From contig JAKAPL010000030.1 of NCBI GenBank assembly GCA_021807105.1, forward strand, positions 1 through 40,759: a stretch of 40,759 bases of DNA, in the 5' to 3' direction. Below the pieces are notes generated by a model that worked only from the letters and a program-made list of their open reading frames with translations, was not told the DNA's origin and did not search any database. The translations under genes were made by a program, and so were the position numbers. The DNA comes from Myxococcales bacterium (GTDB lineage Bacteria; Myxococcota; Myxococcia; Myxococcales; JAKAPL01). Shown here piece after piece: positions 6,740-14,400 of the stretch (the stretch's first letter is position 1; each line of letters starts with the position of its first letter).

Positions 6740-7810
6740 TCAGGCGTCGCCGAGGGATGCCGCGTCCAGGTTCGCGAGCCGCCGGACGACGTACCGGCGA
6801 TCGATCGCGATCTTCTCGCCCCGGCGTTCCGGCGCCTCGAAGAGGATGTCGGCGACCACCTCTTCCATGATGGCGCGCAATCCCCGCGCCCCCACCCCCT
6901 TGGCGACGGCGCAGTCGACGATCTCGCGAAGCGCGCCATCGGAGAACGAAAGCTCGATCCCGTCCACATCGAGCCGCTCGCGGTACTCCCGAACGAGCGA
7001 ATCGGGCGGCTCGGTGAGGATGGTGCGCAACTCCTGCGCTCGCAGCGGCGTTAGCCCGACGACCACCGGCAACCGGCCGAGAAGCTCGGCGAGCATCCCG
7101 TACTCCAGCAGGTCGCGCTGCGAGATCTTCGGCCGTCCGCCCGCCCGCCCCTCCTTCGCGCCGAAGCCAACCGATCGACTCGCCGCACCGGCGTGCAGAT
7201 CGGTGAAGGTCCCCGCGCAGATGAACAGGATGTCCGAGGTGTCGACCTGGACGAAGTCGTGCTTGTTCCAGTGCTGGGTGATGTTCAGGGGCACGAAGAT
7301 CTCGCGCCCCTCGAGGAGCTTGAGGAGCGCCTGTTGGACCCCCTCGCCGCCGATGTCCCTCCCGCCGGCGCCGGTCCGCCCGCCCTGGGTGCGGCGCGCG
7401 ATCTTGTCGATCTCGTCGACGAAGATGACGCCGCGCTCGGCCTCCTCGACGGAGTGGTCGGTCTTGAAGAGCAGCTCGGCGACCATCACCTCGATGTCCT
7501 TGCCGTAGTAACCGGCCTCCGTGTACTCGGTCGCGTCCACGACCGTGAAGGGCACCTCGAGAATCCGGGCGAGGTTGCGGGCGAGGTGGGTCTTGCCGCT
7601 TCCGGTCGGCCCGATCAGCAGGATGTTGCTCTTCTTCAGGATCGACCGGCGGTCGCGCCGGCGGACCGCGCAGCGCTTGACGTGGTTGTAGGCGGCGATC
7701 GCCACGGCCCGCTTGGCGCGCTCCTGGCCGATGACGTACCGGTCGAGCCGCTCGAAGATCTGCCGCGGCGTCAGAGAGGGAGCTGCGTTCGCTTTCGTGG
7801 CGACTCTCAT
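6740..7810 (-). CDS. ClpX-like AAA+ unfoldase lacking the zinc-binding domain
   Basis: 356 residues that match ClpX from its linker onward (TPRQIFERLDRYVIGQERAKRAV). Walker A is GPTGSGKT, Walker B VIFVDEIDKI, then RDIGGEGVQQALLKLLEG, arginine-finger region LGRLPVV and sensor 2 GARGLR. ATG 7810 begins only about 12 residues before the AAA+ module, so the usual N-terminal four-Cys zinc domain is absent and no Cys motif lies upstream in frame. The pore-1 loop reads GYYG instead of GYVG, the RKH loop is replaced (TQHWNKH), and the ClpP-docking IGF loop survives as VGFGA. This looks like a specialised paralogue that may still dock ClpP but selects other substrates or adaptors. It diverges from selD, with only 85 bp between the two starts. 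It is not safe to name it clpX. Confidence 0.85.
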   Translation of the reverse strand: MRVATKANAAPSLTPRQIFERLDRYVIGQERAKRAVAIAAYNHVKRCAVRRRDRRSILKKSNILLIGPTGSGKTHLARNLARILEVPFTVVDATEYTEAGYYGKDIEVMVAELLFKTDHSVEEAERGVIFVDEIDKIARRTQGGRTGAGGRDIGGEGVQQALLKLLEGREIFVPLNITQHWNKHDFVQVDTSDILFICAGTFTDLHAGAASRSVGFGAKEGRAGGRPKISQRDLLEYGMLAELLGRLPVVVGLTPLRAQELRTILTEPPDSLVREYRERLDVDGIELSFSDGALREIVDCAVAKGVGARGLRAIMEEVVADILFEAPERRGEKIAIDRRYVVRRLANLDAASLGDA

Positions 7811-7895
7811 GGTCAGGGAGAACCTTAGCCGTCTCGCGCCTGCCGCGCCAGGGGAGCTGGCCCCCTGCCGCCCCGGCTGGGTAGAATGGCCGCGC

Positions 7896-8945
7896 ATGGA
7901 ATCGACCGACAGGACACCCCGGCTCACGTCGCTCACCAGCGGCGGCGGCTGAGCCTGTAAGCTCTCGCCCAAGGACCTCGGCGAGGTCCTCGAGAAGCTG
8001 CCGCGCGGCGACGACCCCGCGCTCCTCTACGGCGCCCGCCTGGGCGACGACGCGGCGATCTATGCGCTCGCTCCGGGCGTCCACGTCGTGCAGACGGTCG
8101 ACTTCTTCGGACCGCTCGTGGACGACCCCTTCGACTACGGCCGGATCGCCGCGGCGAACGCGGTCAGCGACGTCTACGCGCTCGGCGCGCGGCCGGTCAT
8201 CGCGCTGAACCTCGTCTCCTTCCCGGCGAAGACGCTCCCGCTGTCGATCCTCGAAAGGATCCTCGCGGGCGGGGCCGCGACCTGCCGCGAGGCGGGGGTG
8301 ACCATCGTCGGCGGCCACAGCATCGACGATCCAGAGCCCAAGTACGGCCTCGCGGTCACCGGCCTCGTCGACCCCGGCCGCGCGGTCCTCGCCTCGGGCG
8401 CCCGCCCTGGGGATCGGCTCCTGCTCGGGAAGGCGATCGGCACCGGCGTCGTCGCGAACGCCATCAAGAAGGGCGAGGCGCCGCCGGAGGTGGCCGTCGC
8501 GGCGGTGGATTCGATGACCCGCCTCAACCGCAGGGCATCGGAGGCGATGGTCCGCCACGGGGCCACCGCCTCCACCGACGTGACCGGCTTCGGCCTGCTC
8601 GGCCATCTCCACAACCTCCTCGTGGCCAGCGGCGCAGCGGCGCGGCTGCGCGCGGGCGACGTCCCGCTCCTCCCCGGCGCACGGCTGCTCGCGGAGGCGG
8701 GCCACGTGCCGGGAGGGACCCGGCGCAACCTCGCGGCGGCGCAGAGCTACACGACGTTCTCCCCCGCCCTGGACATGACGACCCGCCTCCTCCTCGCGGA
8801 CGCGCAGACCTCGGGCGGCCTGCTCATGGCTTGCCCCACGGCCTCCTCGGCCGCCCTCGCCGAGGAGCTCGCGGCGGCCGGCTACACCGGGGCTCCGATC
8901 GGGGAGATCGTTCCAGGCGCCGCCGGCGCGATCACGGTCGTCTGA
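7896..8945 (+). CDS. selD: Selenide, water dikinase SelD (selenoprotein, UGA = Sec19)
   Basis: SelD makes selenophosphate from selenide and ATP, the selenium donor for Sec-tRNA synthesis. The frame runs from ATG 7896 to TGA 8943-8945 with one in-frame TGA at 7950-7952, codon 19, in the context GGG-U-ACKLSP. This is the catalytic Cys/Sec position of SelD (E. coli Cys17, GAGCGCK), so the codon is read as selenocysteine, not stop. Downstream are the expected GDDAAIYAL, VQTVDFFGPLVDDPFDYG, ANAVSDVYALGARP, GGHSIDD and DVTGFGLLGHL motifs. The total of 349 residues is normal. A hairpin after the UGA (7964-7994) can serve as SECIS. A TAGAAT box at 7882-7887 puts a possible start site almost at the ATG. 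An automatic call that treats TGA as stop would wrongly start the gene at 8088 and lose the active site. Confidence 0.95.
7964..7994 (+). promoter_or_regulatory. Putative bacterial SECIS hairpin of selD
   Basis: AGGACCTC (7972-7979) pairs with GAGGTCCT (7983-7990) around a GGC loop, with an outer CTCG/CGAG helix (7964-7967/7991-7994) and a CCCA bulge on the 5' side. The apical loop starts 28 bases after the UGA, within the range used by bacterial SECIS elements, and contains the G residues expected for SelB contact, although the E. coli-type GU is not present. Bacterial SECIS elements are highly variable, so this is a positional and structural match only. Confidence 0.5.
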
Positions 8946-9038
8946 CCACTCCGGTCGAGCCCCCGCGGGCGAGGCCGATCCCGTGGTCTGACCGGCCGCC
9001 TCCGCGAATCTCCCGCGACCCAAGGCTCCCCCGGCCCT

Positions 9039-9062
9039 CCGGACCACCGCCGGGAGGTCCGG
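9039..9062. terminator. Hairpin between convergent selD and GlcD-type gene
   Basis: CCGGACC (9039-9045) and GGTCCGG (9056-9062) form a perfect 7-bp stem with a 10-base loop in the 125-bp gap between the selD stop and the stop of the converging oxidase gene. There is no T-tract on either strand; it is plausibly a shared transcription stop in this GC-rich genome. Confidence 0.35.
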
Positions 9063-9070
9063 GCGGGGCC

Positions 9071-10453
9071 TCACTCGCCGGGAAACATCTTCCCGGGATT
9101 GAGGATGCCGGCGGGATCGAAGACCGCCTTGAGCCGCCGCTGGAGGCCGACGAGCGCCTCGCCCTGCTCCAGCCCGAGGAACTCCTTCTTCGCGAGCCCG
9201 ACGCCGTGCTCGCCGGTGATCGTCCCGCCGAGGCGGAGCGCCGCGCGCAGGATCTCGGCGACGGCCTCGTCGACTCGGGGGCGATCCTCGGGACGATCGA
9301 ACAGGACGTTGGCGTGGAGGTTCCCGTCTCCCGCGTGACCATAACAAGCCACCGAGAGCGAAAATCGCCGGCCAATGGCCTGGACCTCGGCGGCCATCTC
9401 CGCGAGGCGCGAGCGAGGGACGACGACGTCCTCGGAGAGCTTCCGCGGATGGAGGCTCTTCAGGTCCACCGAGATACGGCGCCGCGTCTCCCAGAGGTCA
9501 CGCCGCTGAGCCTCGTTCTGCGCGGCGACCACGTCCAGCGCCCCCGCCTCCATGCAGGCGGCCCCGATCCGCTCGATCTCCGCGGCGCAGCCCTCCGCCA
9601 CGTACCCATCCACCTCGGCGAGCAGCGCCGCGCCGCACGCCTCCGGGAACCGGAACGGCGCCTTCGCCGCGCGGGTCGCGGCGATGGCCGTCTCGTCGAT
9701 GAGCTCCAGCGCGCGCGGCAGGACCCCCGCGGCGAGGACCGCCGAGACGGCGCGGCTCGCGTCGACGGCGGCGCGGAAGAGGCAGAGCGCGGTCCGGACC
9801 TCGCGCGGCAGCGGCAGGAGCTTGGAGGTGATCTCCGTGACGACCGCGAGCATCCCCTCCGACCCGACGAGGAGCCCGGTGACATCAAAGCCCGCGACGC
9901 CCTTGATCGTCTGCTTCCCGGTATGGACGATCTCCCCGGAAGGCAGGACGGCGGTGAGGCCCAGGACGTACTCGCGCGTCACCCCGTACTTGAGCGCACG
10001 GGGGCCGCCCGCGTTCTCCGCGACGTTGCCTCCGAGCGTACAGGATGCGAGGGACGACGGATCGGGCGGATAGAAGAGGCCGGCGGCCTCGACCGCCCTC
10101 TGGAAGTCGCCCGTGATGACCCCCGCCTCCGCGCGGCCGACGAGGTCGTCGCGGCGGACTTCGACGATCCGGTCGAACCGGGTGAGATCGAGCGCGACCC
10201 CGCCGCGAACCGGGAGGCTCCCCCCGCTCTTCCCGGTGCGGGCGGCGGTCGGCGTGACGGGCATCGAGATCCGCGTGCACAGCTTCAGGATCGCGGCGAC
10301 CTCGGCCGCGGTCCGCGGCCGCACGGCCACGGAGGGAACAAACTCGCCGAGGTCGGACTCGTCGCGACCGTAGGGCCGGAGCCGCTCGGCCTCGACGACG
10401 ACGTTCTCGTCCCCGACGATCGCCCCGAGATCGGCGGCTAGCGGACTCCTCAT
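9071..10453 (-). CDS. GlcD/D-lactate dehydrogenase-type FAD-linked oxidase
   Basis: 460 residues of the VAO/PCMH flavoprotein fold. The FAD-binding domain has PVTPTAARTGKSGGSLP and the long stretch SLASCTLGGNVAENAGGPRALKYG. The C-terminal FAD-oxidase domain has the metal-binding motif GHAGDGNLHANV and the active-site block GTITGEHGVGLAKKEFL, ending ILNPGKMF as in GlcD and related D-2-hydroxyacid dehydrogenases. The substrate (glycolate, D-lactate or another D-2-hydroxy acid) cannot be read from sequence. There are no adjacent GlcE/GlcF subunits, so it is probably a stand-alone enzyme. The ATG at 10453 overlaps the folE stop as ATGA, tying it to the queD-folE operon although the pathways are not obviously related. 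Confidence 0.88.
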   Translation of the reverse strand: MRSPLAADLGAIVGDENVVVEAERLRPYGRDESDLGEFVPSVAVRPRTAAEVAAILKLCTRISMPVTPTAARTGKSGGSLPVRGGVALDLTRFDRIVEVRRDDLVGRAEAGVITGDFQRAVEAAGLFYPPDPSSLASCTLGGNVAENAGGPRALKYGVTREYVLGLTAVLPSGEIVHTGKQTIKGVAGFDVTGLLVGSEGMLAVVTEITSKLLPLPREVRTALCLFRAAVDASRAVSAVLAAGVLPRALELIDETAIAATRAAKAPFRFPEACGAALLAEVDGYVAEGCAAEIERIGAACMEAGALDVVAAQNEAQRRDLWETRRRISVDLKSLHPRKLSEDVVVPRSRLAEMAAEVQAIGRRFSLSVACYGHAGDGNLHANVLFDRPEDRPRVDEAVAEILRAALRLGGTITGEHGVGLAKKEFLGLEQGEALVGLQRRLKAVFDPAGILNPGKMFPGE

Positions 10454-11025
10454 GGAGCCTCCCCCGCTCCCGCGGCGACGGCCTGCGAGAAGCGAGCCCG
10501 CTCGGCCGCCGGGAAGCGGCCGGAGAACGCCTCCGCCGTCACCCTCGCCCGCCGCCTCGCCCGGCCGCGGCAGGTCAAGCAGGCCTGCTCGACGGCCAGC
10601 ACGCAGCCGGCCCCCCGGGCGTCGATCGCCTCGCGCAGCCCCTCGGCGATCTGCCGCGCGAGGACCTCCTGGAGCACCAGCCGGTGGGCGAGCACATCCA
10701 CGAGGCAGGCGAGACCCGAGAAACCGACCACCTGGCGGGCCGGCAGGTAGGCGACATGGGCGAGCCCCCGGTACGGGAGCATGTGGTGCGGGCACATCGA
10801 GTGAAAATCGATGCCCGTCACGCAGACGAGGCCCGCCCCCGGCGCCGCCAGCGGGGACCCCAGGGCCTCCCGGGGGGCTATCCCCTCGCCGTCGAGGAAG
10901 TCCGACGCCCACGTCTGCGCGACCCTCTCCGGGGTCCCCGCGAGCTCGCCCGTCAGCGATTGCCCCGCCGCCTCCAGGAACGCGGCGATCGCCCGGGCCA
11001 TCGCCCGCCGATCCGGCCTACCCAC
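10450..11025 (-). CDS. folE: GTP cyclohydrolase I
   Basis: Converts GTP to 7,8-dihydroneopterin triphosphate, the first step to folate, tetrahydrobiopterin and 7-deazaguanine (queuosine) compounds. The zinc ligands of the type IA enzyme are visible: CPHH in FHSMCPHHMLPYRG and the later Cys in EQACLTCRG. The core strand VAYLPARQVVGFSGLACLVD and the helix RLVLQEVLARQIAEGLREAI match FolE. Length 191 from GTG 11025, whose GTGGGTAG overlaps the queD stop by 8 bases; ATG 11001 is an alternative. The catalytic His/Cys set argues for an active IA enzyme and against the zinc-independent FolE2 type. The queD partner suggests dihydroneopterin triphosphate is channelled to carboxytetrahydropterin (queuosine/preQ0) or a pterin. 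Confidence 0.92.
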   Translation of the reverse strand: MGRPDRRAMARAIAAFLEAAGQSLTGELAGTPERVAQTWASDFLDGEGIAPREALGSPLAAPGAGLVCVTGIDFHSMCPHHMLPYRGLAHVAYLPARQVVGFSGLACLVDVLAHRLVLQEVLARQIAEGLREAIDARGAGCVLAVEQACLTCRGRARRRARVTAEAFSGRFPAAERARFSQAVAAGAGEAP

Positions 11026-11365
11026 CCCGGTAGACGACCGCATACCTTGGGGTCTCGAACAACCGCAGCTCGAAGAGCCCTGGAACGCGGGGAGAGAGCG
11101 CATCCCAGATCCACTCGGCGATCCGCTCGGCGGTGGGGTTCTCCAGGAAGTCGTTGACCATCTGGTGGTCACAGCGGGCGAGCACGTCGTCCCTGACGGT
11201 CCGCTCGAGATCCTCGAAGGGCATGACCATCCCCGTCTCCGGGTCGGGCTGCCCCTCCACCGTCACGATCAACCGGTAGTTATGCCCGTGCAGCCGAGCG
11301 CACGGGCCCTCGTGGACCGGCAGCCGATGGGCCGCGGAGAACTCGAACTCGACTTCCAGCCGCAT
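11018..11365 (-). CDS. queD: 6-carboxytetrahydropterin synthase QueD / PTPS family
   Basis: 115 residues, the usual length of bacterial QueD. The zinc site is formed by the His of FSAAHRL and the two His of CARLHGHNY; the Cys of the CxxxHGH motif is the catalytic residue. The later CDHQMVNDFLENPTAERIAEWIW matches the family's Asp-His pair and helix, and the ending LFELRLFETPRYAVVY carries the substrate Glu. The product of the neighbouring folE is its substrate, so the two probably act in series. No queC, queE or queF is present here, so I cannot tell queuosine from pterin synthesis. ATG 11365; the stop overlaps the folE start. Confidence 0.9.
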   Translation of the reverse strand: MRLEVEFEFSAAHRLPVHEGPCARLHGHNYRLIVTVEGQPDPETGMVMPFEDLERTVRDDVLARCDHQMVNDFLENPTAERIAEWIWDALSPRVPGLFELRLFETPRYAVVYRGG

Positions 11366-11377
11366 CCGGCCGCCGGT

Positions 11378-11401
11378 CTGCCCGGGACAGACCCCGGGCA
11401 G
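11378..11401. terminator. Perfect 9-bp hairpin between metzincin gene and queD
   Basis: CTGCCCGGG (11378-11386) and CCCGGGCAG (11393-11401) around a 6-base loop lie 6 bases beyond the metzincin stop codon (minus strand). There is no T-tract, but position and perfection suggest it ends metzincin transcription before the queD-folE operon, or stabilises the message 3' end. Confidence 0.45.
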
Positions 11402-11407
11402 CCAACT

Positions 11408-14400
11408 CTACCCGCCGCCGAACGGCGCCGCGCCGATGTAATCGCCGCCGTTCGCGTAGGGATCGAAGTTCCAGTAGTAGTAGATGCCCCGGAGGATATC
11501 GAGGAACTGACCCGCGCCCGCGCCGACGCTGATGCCGGTCGCCTTCTGCAACGCGGCGAGCCTCACGAGCTGGTAGCCGGTCGAGTAGTAGCTGGTCGTC
11601 CCGGCGTTGACGACCGTGAGGTCCGGGGAGCTCGGCACGTAGCGGACCGCGTAGTAGGTCGTCCCGTTCTGCGGATCGCTCACCTCCGCGTACCGATCCG
11701 GATCGCAGGTCGTCGCCGTCGGGTTGCTGGCGTCGATGCAGATGCCCGAGGCCCGCGCGTCCGTGCCGTCCGAACAGGTGAACGACCGCGGCGCGCAGAC
11801 CGACTGGTCCTCGCACGAGTTCCCCGGCGAGCAGCCGCTCCCGTCCGCGCAGGTGGTCGGCCCCGCGGCCGGCGGCTTGCCATCCGAGCAGCTCATCTGC
11901 TGGATCTGGATCGCCTCGAACGTGTTGCCCTTGACCCCGATCCGGATCGACTGGATGAACCGCTGGTCGTCGAACGGCGCCGTCATCCAGATGGCGCCGA
12001 GATAGGCGGCGTACAGCTTCTCGAAGTAGACGGGCCCCGGGTCGAGCGTCCGGATGTCGTAACCCTGCTTCTGGAGGACCGCCGGGTCCAGCTCGAACTC
12101 GGCCGAGGAAGGATCGTTCGGGATGCAGAGCGACGAGCCCTGCGGGCACCACTCGTTGTATGGCGTGCCGAGCCCCTGCGGCGGCGGGGTCTGCTGGACG
12201 AGACCCTGCAGCGCCTTGCTGTTCCGGTAGATCGTCACCGGCGGGTGGTTCGGGTCCTGGGGATTGGCATGCCAGATCGCGACCTTCGGCGCCCAGTTCG
12301 GATCGTCCATGAGCAGCCCGCCGACCGCCCCCTCGATGTCGCTGAAGAAGAGGTCGTTCATGGAGAGGAGGAACGACAGCGGCTGGCTGTTGAGCTGGCC
12401 GACGATGTTGCTGTCGGGATCGGTCATCGCCTGGACGGCCATCATCTTGTCGATCCAGACGCCGATGACCGTCGGCTTCCAGAGGAATTGCTGGCCATAC
12501 TCGTTCAGGTCGAACTGCGACAGGTCATACTTCGATCCCCGCCCGGGCAGCAGCGTGACCGAGGCGATCTGCCGCGAATCGGGGGTGTATCCGTCCTGAC
12601 CGCAGAGGCCGTAGGAGGATGGGCAGTACACGCCGAACAGACTGGGGTCGGTCGTGCCGGCCGGGACGAACGACGAGTCGAGCAGGTAGGTGTCGGTCGT
12701 CGGCGTCTGCAGGATCTTGGTGAAGAAGTCCACGGTGTCGACCATCGCCGCCATCCGGTCGAGGCCGCACTGGACGCCTTGGATGTGGAGCATCGGGTTC
12801 TTCCGCCCGTTCTTGCCCTCCGGGCAGAGGAACTTCGGCTCGGTCCCGTCCATCTGCGCGTTCGTGTAGCGGGCGACGAACTCGTCGTTGAACGCCTGCT
12901 GGAAGATCGTGACGAGCACGTCGAAGTTTCGCTCCCAGAGGTGGCCCTGGTACGAGATCATGTTGTCGTAGACGTCGAAGTTCTCCTGGCCACGCTTGAA
13001 GTTGTTGAACAGGTAGTTCAGGTGGTAGAGCTGCACGAACCCGTTGACCTGCTCGAACGCGTCGGCGCCCTCGTCGAACCAGAGGCAGTGGGCCTCGCCC
13101 AGGTTGTAGAGGTCGCTGCAGAACCGGTACGGGACCATGAGCGCGCCGCTCAGCTCGCTCGCCGCCATCCCGTCGCGCGCCTCGGCCGTCGCCTCGTCGA
13201 TCGAACCCGCCTGGCCCGTGAGATCCTGATAGTCCACCCAGCGCCGGGCGTGGATCATCTTCTGGATCCCCTGGGCGAGCGGCGTCTTCTTGCCTCCCGG
13301 GTCCTCCGACGAGAGGCCGTCGTTGATGAGCCACGGGTAGAACGTGTAGTGACGGTTGAACGGGACGAGCAGGGTGTCGTCCACCGTGTGGGTGAACGGC
13401 GTCTCCGAGCACTGCTGGCTGCCGAGCATGCAGCCGTTGCCCTGCTGCCCCTGGTTGGCCGGGACATTCGGGAGCTGCACGGGATCGAAGACCTCGACCT
13501 GGTTCGCGTACTGGAACATGTGGCAGGCGTGGTCGTACTTGCCGATCCCCTGGAAGTCGCTGTTGAACTTGGCGTTGTAGTCCATGATCGACGTGTACTG
13601 GTACTCGCGCAGCCCCTCCGCCAGGGTCTGCTCGGAGGGCGCCTGCATCCACTCGGGGGCGAGCACGTCCTCCTTCCCGGCGTTGGGATCGTTCGGGTTC
13701 GCGCTCACCGGCACGTCGCCCAGCTCCTGGTAGAGGAACTGGCCGGAGGTCAACGGTTGTCCCGGCGTGGGCGTCGACTTGTCGAGCGCGATCGTGTTCT
13801 CCTGGCGGATCGACCAGTAGGGATCGAAGTAGTTGAGGGCGTCGGTCGAGCCCGCGAAGTTATGGAACTGGCCGAAGGTGTGGCCGACCTCGTGGTTCGA
13901 GTAGCTGCGCCACAGGTTGCCGAGGATCTCGGCCCGGGCCAGCTCCCAGACGCAGGTCCGATACTGGGGCGACTGGCTCCCGATGGCGTTGCTCGCCGCG
14001 GACTGGGAGCCGGGCGTCGTCCAGAGCGAGGTGCAGGTGTTCGCCGGGGAGGGCGTGCGCGCGCCCGTCACCGGGTCCTTCGTGTAGAACTTCTGGTCGT
14101 AGTACTTCGCCAGGCGGACGGCGGTCGGCTCGATCTCGTCGTCGACGAGCGCGTGCCGGTCGTCCATCACCCGGAGGGCCTGCCGGTATTGCTGGTCCCA
14201 CGTGCTCACCGGCGGCGGCGCGAGCATCTGCCCGAAGGAGACGCTCTGCGCGACCGCCTGCGGGACGTTGGCGAACGAGACGCCCCCGCTCTGGCCGCCA
14301 TATTCCGATCCGCCCTGGCCTCCGTACTGCGCCAGATAGCCCTTGTAGACCTGGTCCGAGAGCGGCATCTGCAGGTTCGACCCGCCCTGGAGGTGGTTCA

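Noticed and set aside
7896..7952. selD as a pseudogene broken by a nonsense codon
   Set aside because: The UGA falls exactly at the catalytic Cys/Sec residue and selB is present nearby, so selenocysteine decoding explains it better.
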